Shown: positions 9,985-22,499 of the stretch, one piece after another | How positions within the stretch are numbered: position 1 is the first letter of the stretch | How the letters are laid out: each line of letters starts with the position of its first letter | Assembly: GCA_029204225.1 (NCBI GenBank) | Contig: CM055100.1 | Span: 34,152,645 to 34,216,644, forward strand | DNA: 64,000 bases | Direction: 5' to 3' | From: Diphasiastrum complanatum | Lineage: Eukaryota > Streptophyta > Lycopodiopsida > Lycopodiales > Lycopodiaceae | Made by a program: the position numbers and the translations under genes | The notes under the pieces: generated by a model | The model's input: the letters and a program-made list of their open reading frames with translations, nothing else | Told to the model about the DNA's origin: nothing | Database searches by the model: none

Positions 9985-12900
9985 TATCAGAGGAAGATGC
10001 TAACATGTCTCTTTTGTCCAGTCTTCCTCTCTCTTACGATAATCTAGTATTGCTACTTGGCAATATTCCTGAACTGTTCCTACAAAAGGTGACAACAAGT
10101 TTATTGTAGGAAGAAGTGAGAAGGAAAAGCTTATCCATGTCGAATTCAAAGATAGTCGCTCTCTATTCGAATAAGCAACAGCTGCTGAAGAAGAAATTTT
10201 CAAAGGACAAGAAGACAAAAGCTGAGCAAACTGATTCAGACTAGTAATCACAACAGCACAATCGACAATATCAAAAGCCTAAGACCAGATCTTCTGCAAG
10301 TACTGCAAGAGAACCAACCGCGACATCAAGGATTGTCGAGTTCTCAAGCATAATGAAGCCAAGAAGAAGATGCAGCATGATGGAGGAACTGATTCTGCCA
10401 GAACCTCTAAAGAAGACCCAACTCTGCTAATGATACAAGATGTACCCATTAGAGATGCATTGGATTGGTATCTCGATTCAGGTGCTTCTCAGCACATGAC
10501 TTCATGTAAGTCCTTATTCGAAGATCTCACACCAGCAGATTTGAAATATGTCTACTTTGGTGACTCAAGTACACTGTAGATGGAAGACAAAGGATCTATT
10601 TGCCTTTATCTTCGAAATGGTAAATTGACCTTGCTCAAGGATGTACTATACGTACCCAAACTGACCAAAAATATATTGTCAATTAGCAAGCTAATTGATT
10701 AAGGCTGCAGAGCCATGTTCAAATCAAGACAATGTACCATTTTGGACAAGTATGATAAAGAAATCTTCTCTGAAAACAGAAAAGGTAATTTGTATATTTT
10801 GGATCACGAATATGCACTTTTCACTAATGTGAGTACTTCAAATGCCCAATTATGGCATCGAAGATTAGGACATCTAAACATGAGATCAATCTTGTATATG
10901 CATCACAATAGAATGGTCAAGGATTTAAACTTTAATGTTGCCTCCACTGACATTCGACGTGTCTGTGAGATGTGCCTACTAGGCAAACAACCTAGATCAA
11001 GTTTTCCAAAGGGACAGGCCACTAGAGCTAAGTCCATTCTAGAATTGATATAGTGATCTGTGTGGCCCTATGAGTACTCCCTCTTTAGGTTCGACACTAT
11101 ATTTTATCACTTTTATCGATGATTATTCTAGATTTACTAGCATTATGCTCATTAAGACTGGTCAACGACTCAAGACCCTTCGTACAGACAGTGGTGGAGA
11201 GTTCCTGTCAAACGAAATGTCTGACTACCTGGCATCATTCGGCATTTATCATCTGTTCACCACAAGCTAGACACCACAGCAGAATGGAGTAGCCGAAAGG
11301 AAGAACCGAACATTACTAGATGTAGCACGATCAATGATGTCAAATGCTCAGCTCACCAAGAATTTTGGTCTGAAGATGTTTCAACGACTTGTTAAAACAC
11401 CTTCGAGTGTTTGGCTGTCTTTGCTATGTACACATTCTCTCTGATCTGAGAAAGAAGCTTGACCCTGTCAGCTGTAGGAGTATCTTCATTGGATACTCGA
11501 CATCACACAAAGCATATTGAATTTTTTATGTCGAGTCAAGTTGAATCTCAGTTAGTCAAGATGTTGTCTTCCTCGAAGATAAATTCTTCGACTTCAAGCA
11601 GAAGCAACCAATGCAAGAGTTCCTCCCAACGACTACCATCACCATCGACAGGCCTCAACCTCTGCGACTGTTTCGACGAACATCAAAGATATCCCTATCA
11701 CACAGTAGAGAGAATCATCATCTTAGCAACCGACTATTGTTCAAAGATCTGCACGACATCAACAAGAACCTGATCGTTTCATCCCTCAGGCATTCATTAG
11801 CAACGACGAACCTAATACAGTAATAGAAGCATTGTCGAGTTCAAATGTAGACAACTGGCATTTTGCCATGCATGCTGAGTATAATTCATTGATAAAGAAC
11901 AAGACCTGGCACTTTGTCGAAGCTCCTATAGATGCAAAGATCATCAACACCAGGTGGATCCTCAAGTTAAAGCTTAATCCATATGGTTCAACAACCAGAT
12001 GGAAAGCTCGTCTAGTCATCAAAGATTACGAACAAACCTATGGGATTGACAACACATACAGTCCAGTCATAAGACTTCAGTCAATTCGATCTTTATTCGC
12101 CTTCACAGTTGTCGAAGATCTAGAAGTACACCAGATGGATGTTCAAACAGCCTTTCTGAACGAATATATACAAGAAGACATCTACATCTATCAACCTGAA
12201 GGTTACACCCTTCAAAGCCAAAAACATAAGGTATGTAAGCTGTAGAAAGCTCTCTACAGGATAAAGCAAGCTCCAAGGACCTGGTTTGATAGAATCAATC
12301 AATTCTTGTTGCAACATGACTTCATCCCGAACTCTGCTGACTCTAATTTTTATCTCAAACACAAAGGCTCAAGCTATGTCATATTAGCTCTATATGTTGA
12401 TGACTCACTGATCATCAATAATTCGAATTAGTTACTTCATGAGAAAAAGACTATTTTGTCGAAGGAATTCGAAATAACCGATTCAGGCCCTGTGCATTAC
12501 CTTCTAGGAATCAAGATAACAAGAGACAGAGCGAAGAAAAGTATCACGTTAAGTCAAGAAAGGTATCTAACTAGTGTGCTCTACAGGTATGGCATGAAAA
12601 GTACAAGTCAATAGACTCGCCTATGGACCCAGGATTCAAACTGTCAAAGGATATGTGCCCGAAAATCGATGCAGAGAAAAAAGAGATGTGCAAATACCCC
12701 TATCAGTTGATAGTTGGATTGATCATGTATGACATGGTCCGCACTAGACCTGATCTAGCATTTATAGTCAGCACATTGTCATAGTTTATGTCAAATCCTG
12801 GCCTACCTCACTGGAAGACTCTACTCAGAGTACTAAGATACATTCAAGCTACTAAGCACTATGCTTTGTATTATAATAAGAATACAGAGAATTTTTTGAC

Positions 12901-13375
12901 ATTAACTACTTATTCTGACTCTGATTGGGTGAGTAATGTGGACACAAGAAAATCCACATTTGGCTATCTTTTTTTTCTAGCAGGAGGACCCATTTCATGG
13001 AATAATCGAAATCAGAAATGCATTTCTTTGTCCTCCACAAAATGAGAATATGTCACAGCTACCTCTGCAGTGAAGGAAATTATCTGGCTCAGAAGATTGC
13101 TTCAGGATCTTATGATCTTTCAAATCAGTCCAACTATACTCTATTGTGACAATCAGAGCTACATGCTCTATCTCTGAACCCACGAACTCACTCTAGAACT
13201 AAACACATTGAAGTTCAATTTCATTTTCCTAGAGAGAAAGTTTAGAATAAAGTTGTCGAATTAAGTTACTGTCCTACTGCCAGTATGTTGGTTGATATCT
13301 TGACTAAGCCTTTGTCAAAAGAAAAGCATGTTGCATTATGTAATTTGCTTAATCTCATTCAGGATCCTAGGAGTT

Positions 13376-13378
<3 letters not shown>
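9985..13378 (+). pseudogene. Ty1/Copia polyprotein remnant (gag-PR-IN-RT-RNaseH)
   Basis: Domains run in Copia order. A gag UBN2-like scrap (LPLSYDNL) is near 10020. A zinc knuckle near 10292 (CKYC...C) has its His replaced by Arg. The protease motif LDSGASQHM is at about 10472, and the integrase zinc region (LWHRRLGH...CEMC) at 10850-10980. The integrase core has DLCGP, RTDSGGEF and NGVAERKNR, but about 40 residues are missing between the first two. RT spans 11832-12600 with VHQMDVQTAFL and LYVDDSLI. RNase H is at 12788-13080 (SDSDW...DTRKST). The frame ends at LTKPLSKEKH...QDPRS. Many stops and shifts make it dead. It lies just upstream of a polypurine tract and 3' LTR; no matching 5' LTR was found. 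Confidence 0.9.
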
Positions 13379-14337
<959 letters not shown>

Positions 14338-15640
14338 TGTTGGAAATTAAGCCCATAATTGTCTCCTTGGTGAATGACTATTTCTATTTCAAGATTCTTC
14401 CTACACGTTTATTGATCGTTGATCTAGGGTCAGGTGAAACCAACTTTGGTTCTGCATCTACTCATCTAATGCCTGCAGGAATCGCAACTTAGATAGCCAA
14501 ACTATTTGAAGACCGTCTACAACGGGCTTTCGGCTGATCTCCAGCAAAGGGTAAGCAATCCAATCATATTTCAAGTTTAAATGTTAAGCTCAATAATTTG
14601 AAGATCATTGAAGACTTGGCCATCTTTCAAGAACTTCCACAAATTAGCATTTAGAACAGCTCTGCAGAAATACACTAAGTGTCGCAACAGTCTGCAGAAA
14701 TGAACTATGTTTTTTAATAGTGTCGACTTTTTTGCATTTCCTTGAAATGCGACACTTCAGCATAGTTCAACAGTTTAACTATTTTTCAACAATGTAGGCT
14801 TTTTTGCACTTTTTCGAAAAATGCGACACTTGCCTTCAACTTCTTCCTTTCAACTATTTTGAAGAAGTTAAACTATTTTAAAGACACTGTCACCTTTTTA
14901 AGGCACCGTCGCATTTTTTTAAAGGACAGTGATTTTTTAAGCGCATTGCTGGCTTTTTTTTTTAAAATCCCAAAAAGAAAAAAAAAAACCCGATAGTCGT
15001 CTATTTTCAACGAGAAATGTTCCAGGCACTTCCCAGGATTTGCGAAGTGAGAGAAAGCCACTTCACGTAATATGCGAAGTGAGAGAATTTGCAGTGTCCT
15101 CGTCCGCATCAACATTCCTATGGGTTGACCATGTATAGTTGTTACAAAAGCCAAATACTTCCACGTACAACGGCTTACCTAATTAGGTGCAAACATTTAC
15201 TGTAGTTAATACATCACATGGACGAAATCTATAAATGGATCATCAATGCACACTCTATGTGATGCTCCGTCCATGAGATGAATGATTTTGAGCCTCTCAG
15301 TTACGTCGTCATTCTGGTTGTAATTGCTATTTTGTTGTGCTTCAGTGTAATATAGCAGCAATACGCTTTTCTATCTGTGTATAACATAGATGAATGCTTA
15401 CTGTGATTTGAATACACTTCATTGTTGTTTGATCACACTTGTTCACTCACTCTGATCAAAATACGGACGTCTACGACTCCTCAGTTTTTGATCAGACGAT
15501 GGTTGTCTTTGACACCTGAGGAACTTGTGCTGTCATACTGCTCTTTCAATCTATTTCAGAACTAAACTTCTAATTAAATCCATTTTCAGTAATACCACAC
15601 ACAAACCATTTTTAATCTCTTCGATGGACTCTACTCCTTT
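14338..15640 (+). mobile_element. LTR of Copia family A, left copy
   Basis: It begins TGTTGGAAATTAAGCCC and matches 22791-24010 almost throughout, including the TGGTGAATGACTATTTC and CACACACAAACCATTT stretches. It carries GACACTGTCACCTTTTT at 14883. The left copy has about 32 extra bases near 14505. Similarity ends near 15640 without an adjacent primer binding site, so the element was disrupted there. Confidence 0.75.
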
Positions 15641-15668
15641 TGTTTTTGTGAGTATGAATATAAGATCC

Positions 15669-16066
15669 TGTTGGGAAACAGAATGTTTGAGATGTGACTA
15701 CACTTAGCATTAACAATCTATTAGACTGTTTTTGCATCTAGTAGCCCATTATAGCGGGAGAGCTGTTTCGCAAATATTCATGCTCTCTTCTCCGCTCACG
15801 TTCTCCATACTCCCTTGCCCCATCAGGTTGGTATCAGAGCTTAGCTCATATAAACCGAGAGATTAAGTTTGTTCTCATTTGTGTTATTGTTAACATGTCT
15901 CATATTGGTAGCTCTTCGTCTTCAAAATCCAACGAAGCTAGAGTCATTGACAAGTTCAATGGATCTAACTTCTATCTGGAAGTTAAAAATCTGGATGATG
16001 TTGATAGATAGGGATCTTCGGGATGTAGTAGAAGGTTCTGACCTCAAACCAGAAGGTGGTGCACGT
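15669..16066 (+). mobile_element. Copia 5' end: short LTR, primer binding site and gag start
   Basis: TGTTGGG at 15669 to CATCA at 15825 would be a 157-bp LTR. TGGTATCAGAGC at 15829-15840 is the usual initiator-Met tRNA primer binding site of plant Copia. ATG at 15896 opens gag, with KFNGSNFYLWKL-like text across a frameshift and DVVEGSDLKPEGG. Sequence from this element stops at about 16066, where an inverted gag begins. The right LTR was not found. Confidence 0.6.
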
Positions 16067-16922
16067 ATGTGGCTGATCTGAGTATCTCTAATGTTGAGGG
16101 TGATCATGGCAAATGCTTTGTCATCTCTCAGTCTCCACTTGGTGATGACGGCTGCATCACCTTCTGGTTTGAGCTCTGTGCCATCAACTATGTCCCACAG
16201 TTCTTTGGCTAGAAGTATGACCTTCATCTTGAATTTCCAGAGATGGTAGTTATCTCCATCGAGTTTGTCAATGAGAGATGAACTAGATGATGGATCCATT
16301 CTGGTTGAACGAGATCATTGGTAGAAACAATGACTATCGGAATATTGTTCGCTTCGCGTTTGCTAGAAAGATGTCTTGATAGAAACAAGACTGATAATCC
16401 GCAGTAGAAATGCAGATTATTGAAATGCCCGCTCTGATACCATGTCGTAAAATCGCGTGTGGGCGTGAGCGAAAGAGGAAGTTTGAGGATTGAGCGTGGT
16501 GTGTAGGAACGAAAACGCAACAATTAGCAGCAGAATTATTCAAGTAGAAGAATTCATACAGTATGTGCAAATGAACGACGCAGTAGTGAGACAAAAATTG
16601 CACTATGATCAATATCAACAGTGAGTACAATAGCTTGAAGTAATAACTTCAACTTGTTGAGTGTGATAACGTTGGCTACAGAAAACTCTGATTGAAAAGA
16701 GAAATTTTATTAACTCAATTAATTCTTTCATAGCTTGATTCAGCTAATATATATATTTACAAGTGTTGAGAGACAAAATATCTTACAAGATTTTAATGCT
16801 ATTTATGCCAGTCTTTGCATATGTACAAAGTTGGTAACTGCCAACTACCTTTGGGGTATTTGGTTGTCCAGCTGTTTTTAGGGTTGCTGATAAGTTGGCA
16901 ATGTCGGTCAGCCAATGCAACA
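16067..16922 (-). mobile_element. Inverted Copia 5' end: LTR, primer binding site and gag start
   Basis: On the reverse strand the LTR runs from 16922 (TGTTGCATTGG) to 16443 (ACGACA), 480 bp with TG...CA ends. TGGTATCAGAGC follows at 16442-16431. Gag starts at 16299 (MDPSSSSSLIDKLDGDNYHLWKFKM) and is open to about 16067. It then runs into the antisense of the forward gag fragment. The copy is a truncated 5' end only. Confidence 0.75.
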
Positions 16923-17380
16923 AAAATGTGAAAAAGCCGAAAAACCTGAAGGTGCCTTTAGACTGAAGGTTTGCAACTTCTAAAGGTGCCTTTACACTAA
17001 AGCTATGTAAATCCCTAAGGCGCCCTTAGATTCAAGGCAGCGAAGAAGGCAAAAAGGCGAAAAAGCCAAAAAAAAGTGTCTTACACTGAAGATAGAGAAG
17101 AAGGCGAAGGTGCCTTTAATTAAAGGCAGTGAGAAAGGCAAAAAGTGCCTTAGTTTAGAGGCAGTGAAGAAAACCAAAAAAGACGAAGGTGCTCTAAAAT
17201 GGTTTTAAGGTTTTCTAGGTACTTTGTCGCATTTTTCACAAAGAGGAAAAGGCGAAAGGTGGTCCAGAAACGGTTTCTAAGACATTCTGGCCACTTGGTT
17301 AGTGTGTTGCATAAGGAGTGAAAAAGGCGAAAAAGGAGAAGGTGCCTTCTAAGGCACAAGAAATCTCAGGGGGGGGAAAA
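16923..17380. repeat. Degenerate purine-rich repeat block
   Basis: Loose copies of AGGCAGTGAAGAAGGCAAAAAGGCGAA and GAAGGTGCCTTTA recur through the block, with no regular period and no intact reading frame. It may be LTR or leader sequence of the next Copia fragment, but I have no second copy to compare. Confidence 0.55.
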
Positions 17381-17429
17381 TGGGAAGGGCCAAAAATATA
17401 TTGTCGGCCTTCGATTTTTCAGGATGCTC

Positions 17430-18713
17430 ATTACTTGAACGATTTGTTTAAGACTGAGCATAAGAAATCTAACAGTTCTGGGCAGAAGCTACTGCCACAG
17501 CCTGTTACTTACAGAACAGATCCAGCACCAAAACCATCAACAACAAAATTCCTTATGAAGTTTGGCATGGACACAAGCCTAATGTCAGCCATTTAAAAAT
17601 CTTTGGTTGTATATGTTTTGTTCACATTTCTAAACAGCTTAGGAAGAAGCTGGATCATAGGACAAATAAATGTATTTTCGTTGGCTATCCTGATGAACAT
17701 AAAGCTTACAAAGTTTATGATCCATCCACCAATGTAGTATTTGTTTCTAGGGTGTAATCTTTCAAGAACATACATACTATGATTTTAAACAGCCATCGAT
17801 AATAAACAATGCTATGTCATTTCATCCTATTTAAGTAGCATGGAATCTTCCAATGATAATGTTTCTTCTACAAAACATGCAGCTACAGCTACAAAAGCCG
17901 AGCAGCCGACAATACCTATTATCAGACCAGACCAAGCCAACTCGAGCAGATCTGGAGAAATTCAAGAGGAAGCATCATCGCATCCTGGTCAACCAAACGT
18001 TCTCAGATCCTCACGGACTCGAACAATTCCTGAGAGGTATACACCTCAACCATTCTGGACTTCATCAGAAGAACCAGAGACCCTAGCCAAAGCCATTAAC
18101 TCCAAGGATGTTGTGAAGTGATAAGAAGCTATGGTAAATGAGTACAACTCACTTTTGACGAACCAGACCTGGACACTGATCGACTTCCCCACTCACAAGA
18201 GAGTTATTGACAACAAGTGAATCTTCAAGAAGAAGATCAACTCTGATGGTTCCATTGCTAAATGGAAGGCACGACTGGTGGCTAAAGATTCACTCAAGTC
18301 CAAGGAGGGGATTATCAAGAAATTTTCAGTCATGTCATCAAAATGCAGTCAATTAGGACTTTGATTGTGTTATCAGCCGTAGAAGACCTCGAAATGCACC
18401 AAATGGATGTCAAGACAACATTCTCAACGACAACGTCGAAGAGGAGCTGTATACCTTCCAACCGGAAGGATTCGAAGGTCAAAGGCCAAGAGCACAAAGT
18501 GTGCAAGCTGCACAAAGCAATCTACGGTCTGAAACAGGCCGCAACAGCATGGTTCGATAGAATCAACTCTTATCTCATTCAATTGGGATTTGCAAACGAT
18601 TCAGCTAACTGTAATGTAAACTGAAAGCATATAGGCACCAATTTAGTTCACATAGCTCTTTATGTAGATAATGCATTTATTTTGTCTAACAACGCTTCTC
18701 TTCTGCACACTAC
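17430..18713 (+). pseudogene. Copia integrase C-terminus and RT remnant
   Basis: The sequence reads EVWHGHKPNVSHLKIFGC, then KCIFVGYPDEHKAYKVYDP, a variable linker with SRTRTIPERYTP, and RT pieces WTLIDFP, KWKARLVAKD, MDVKTTFS, KLHKAIYGLKQAATAWFDRI and LYVDNAFI. The second Asp of the usual YVDD is Asn. Stops and shifts are numerous. It is cut at 18713 by an inverted LTR fragment. Confidence 0.8.
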
Positions 18714-19010
18714 TGTTGGAAAGAGGTGTGTAGAAGATAGGTCGAAACTCAAAACGAAACTCGAATGAAAATAATTCGAGCGTCTAGAAAGAAAACTTTT
18801 TGTGCACAGCGGAATAAACTATCTTCCTCTTTTTCAATGCATGACTACGCCTATCAAAAATTGAACAAAGCAGTAGTGATAAATCATGTTCAATCTTTAG
18901 CAACTAACTTTGAAATTGCTAGATACTAGGTGATTACGTAGCCAAATAAAAAAACATCAAAAAACATCAGACATATAATTTGTCGCTAATTATTCGCAAA
19001 TTAGTCGCAA
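18714..19010 (-). mobile_element. Inverted fragment of a family B Copia LTR
   Basis: The reverse complement matches the 3' part of the LTRs at 53971 and 55730 (GGCTACGTAATCAC, GATAGGCGTAGTCATGCATG, CTATTCCGC/TTGCGCAC) and ends in TTTCCAACA, which defines the LTR 3' end. It sits between two forward Copia pol fragments. Confidence 0.75.
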
Positions 19011-19853
19011 ATCAACAGAGTTACATCTACAACATGTTAGTCAGATATAATCTGATGAATTGCAAGTTAGCTCTCTCACCAATGGAACCAGGCCTCAAAT
19101 TGTCAAAGGACTAGTGTCCCCAAACAATTCATGAGAAGCAGCAGATGCGTGAGTATCCTTACCATTTTATTATAGAATCTCTTATGTACGCCATGATCTG
19201 TACCAGGCAAAACATAGCTTTTGCAGTCAGCTCTCTCAATCATTTGACTAATTCTGGTATAACACATTGGGAGGCTCTTATCAGAGTCATGAGATATCTT
19301 CGAGCTACTATGGACTTTTGCATTTGTTATGGACCAGTCGGCAATGACAAACTCAATTTACTCAGTGGTTGCACAAATGCAAGTTGGGTAGGAGATGTAG
19401 ACACTCATAAATCCATTTCCGGATTTACATTCTTCCTCAACAATGGTCCAATTTCTTGGAACAGTCACAAGCAATCTTCAATAGCTCTATCTTCCACTGA
19501 ATCAGAGTATATCGCAGCCTCTCAAGCTACAAAGGAAACAATTTGATTGAAGAATTTACTCTCGGATATCAGTCTGAATCAATATGCTTCGACGACATTA
19601 TTTTGTGATAATCAAAGTGCCATTGCTTTATCAGCCAACCCTAGATTTCATTCTAGGAGTAAGCACATTGAATTGAAGTATCATTTTGTCAGAAGCAAAG
19701 TTCTCAACGAAGAGGTCAGATTGCAGTACTGTAGAACGCAAGATATGACAGCATATATTTTTACCCAAGCATTAAGTTTGGAAGCACATAGAAGATTTTG
19801 TGTAGAACTAAGTTTGAAGGTCAAGGCATTCAAGGATTCAGATTAAGGGGGAG
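19011..19853 (+). pseudogene. Family B Copia RT tail and RNase H remnant
   Basis: The 3' RT text (CAACATGTTAGTCAGATATAA and following) matches 55425 and 57870. RNase H occupies 19145-19846, with TNASWVGDVDTHKSISGF, PISWNSHKQSSIALSSTESEYIA and DNQSAIALS. One stop (TGA at 19544) splits it. The protein end, KVKAFKDSD, is followed by the polypurine tract AAGGGGGAG. Confidence 0.85.
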
Positions 19854-20745
19854 TATGGATTATTCTCCTTCTTACTAATCGACTAATCGGTTTTAATCTT
19901 CATCCATTGTTTATCCAGTTCTGCGGATTTTCTCATGTTTTTACACAGTCTGCAAGTTTACAAGTGTTTTTACACAGTTTGCAGAAATACACGAAGTTTG
20001 ACAATAGTGTCCCTTTTCTCACACTTTTTGTCTGTTTCCATTTGCGAGTAAATATGCAGAGTCGCATTTTTTGCTTATTCCAAAGTGCCTCAAATGTTAA
20101 GGAAATGACTCTGGCAAAGTGTGGGGCAACCCTAAATGAGATTTTAAGGCACTGTCGGGTTTTTCGCAAAATCCTGACACTGTCGTCTTTTTGTGATAGT
20201 GTCGCTTGTGGCTATTTTAGTTCATTCCTGCAGAGTGACAGTTTTGGTTCATTTATGCAGACAGACTGTTTACGACCAATTTCCACCGCTTATCAGCAAT
20301 CAATGACAAGGAACCAAATGGATGCCAGCGGACACCAGCCAACTGGCAGTCGCAATTGATGACCTAATTTCTTAGTATATATAGCTGTTCATATTCATAC
20401 GATTTTATTATCAGAAATAATTGGAAGAAGCATTTGAATAGTTAGCTCTCTCTCGCTCAAGCCTGCGAGCTTGAACACTCCTGAGCATTCTAGCTCACTT
20501 CTTAGAGTTGTTTTAGAGATTGCTATTATGCCACTGCTTATCAGCATTGCGCTTAATTCACACTTTCATTTTAGCCTCTCAGAGATAGCATAGAGTACGC
20601 GACTTTTATCCGCAACTTATTACTCATTTACTTATGTTACATTTTCATACTGAATCAATACTATCCTTTGTTGCGTTCAGCTTCGTCTCATAATGTATGC
20701 ATTTCTGTTTTTTTTCGCGACAAATTATTTGTCCAACTTCTATTT
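19854..20745 (+). mobile_element. Family B Copia 3' LTR, truncated
   Basis: It follows the polypurine tract directly and matches the LTRs at 53971 and 55730. Shared parts include CTAATCGACTAATCGG, GACACTGTCGTCTTTTT at 20176 and the CTCACTTCTTAGAGTTGTT region. It lacks the last part of the LTR because reverse-strand pol sequence begins near 20746. Confidence 0.8.
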
Positions 20746-22480
20746 TTTTGTCTCTGTGGATTTGTATACCAAGGCAGAAATGAGCCTCACCCAGATCGGT
20801 CATGTCGAATTTGGAAGATAGCATTGTCTTGGCCTCTTTTATCAGATCAGTAATGTTGTTGAAAAGCGTTGTATCATCCATGTATAAAGTGATAATGATA
20901 AAAGACTGTTGCACTACTTTGAAGTAAACATTTGAATCTGAAGAGCTAGCTGTGTAGCCGTGATCAATAAGGAAAGTATTGATCCTTTGAAACCATGCTC
21001 GAACAGATTGCTTCAAGCCATAAAGTGCCTTATGGAGTTTACACACATGATTGTGTTTATCCTCAATAATATAACCTTTGGGTTGCACCATGTAAATGTC
21101 TTCTTTGATAACTCCATTGAGATATGATGTCTGTACATCCATTTGATGTATTTCCAAATCTGCTGCAACGACAAATGATAGCAAAAGTCGAATAGAAGAA
21201 TGCTTGACTACTGAACTAAAGGTCTCAATGTAATCAGCATTGTATACCTGAGAAAATCCTCTGGCTACAAGTCGTGCCTTTCTCCTGTTGATGCTTCCAT
21301 CTACGTTATACTTGACTTTGAAAATCCATTTGCAATCAACTACATTTCTACTAGCAGGTAATTCAACAATTGTCCATGTCTGGTTCTTGATAAGAGATTA
21401 ATACTCTTTATTTATAGCTTCTTTCCAAAGATCTGAATCAGGCTGACTGAGTGCTTCTTGGACAGACATCGGTTCTTGAACAAGATAGGCTACAAACACA
21501 TCGATATACCTCTCAGGTGGTCTGCTAGTCCTTGATGATCTTCTCTGGATAATACAGGAAGTTGATCATTTCTATCATACTGTAGTTGCTAATCTGCAAC
21601 AGCATCATCTTCTAATTCGTCGTTGATTTGTTGTTCGTAAAAAGTAGAAGAGCTGGACCTTCAATGGGAATAGTCAACTAAGGAACTGGAAATTTCAATG
21701 CGTCAGGAGAATCTGACAGGTCGGCTACATGGGGACTGCCTTTTTCTTTGAGGTCTTGAAGCTGATCTTTGATGAAGATGACTCCCGGCTAGTGAATATC
21801 TTTGACTCGATAGGATCGAACAACTTGTAGGCTTGATCTGAAGTAGTGTAGCTGATGAAAACACATTTGATACTCTGGAAGTCGAGCTTCTTCCTAAGAT
21901 CACAAGAAATATGTGCAAAAGCAGTACATCCAAAAACTCGTAAGTTTGATAAAGAAGGTTTGGTACTTGTCCAAACTTCGAATGGTGTTTTGTCTGAGAG
22001 GCCTTTAGTAGGACATCTGTTCTGAATATAGGTTGTTGTTGAAACAACTTCAGCCCATAAGCACTTCGGAAGTGGCGCATGTGATAACATGCACTTTGCC
22101 AATTCAACTAAGGTTCTGTTCTTTCTCTCAGCAAGACCATTTGACTGAGGCAAGTAGGAGGTAATGTATTGTTGCTCAATGCCATTGTTAAGGCAATACT
22201 CCTTGAATTCGGTGGAGATGTATTCTCCCCCGTTATCTGAACTCAGTGCTTTGATTCATTTGCTAGTTTGATTCTTAGCACTCTCTTGGAATTGTCTGAA
22301 TTTGATGAAAGCCTTTGATTTCTGTTTAATGAAATAAACAATTGTTCTTCTGGAGAATTCATCAATAAAGGTAATGAAATACTTTGCATCTAGCAATGAA
22401 GGAGTTTGCATAGGTCCACATATATCTGTATGAACAACATCTAACAGATCTTTTGCTGCATGAAAAAAAAAGTTGTATGA
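20746..22480 (-). pseudogene. Family B Copia integrase and RT remnant, inverted
   Basis: Reading on the reverse strand from 22480: DICGPMQTPSLLDAKYF, then SSDNGGEYISTEF, SNGLAERKNRTLVELAK, FEVWTSTKPSLSNLRVFGCTAF and VFISY. RT follows to 20746 with LEIHQMDVQTSYLNGV, KLHKALYGLKQSVRAWFQRI and LYMDDTTLF. Integrase Asp and Glu positions and the RT YMDD are visible, but stops are scattered. It abuts a forward LTR of the same family, giving an inverted junction. Confidence 0.85.
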
Positions 22481-22499
22481 ATCAGGTTGTTACTTCATG

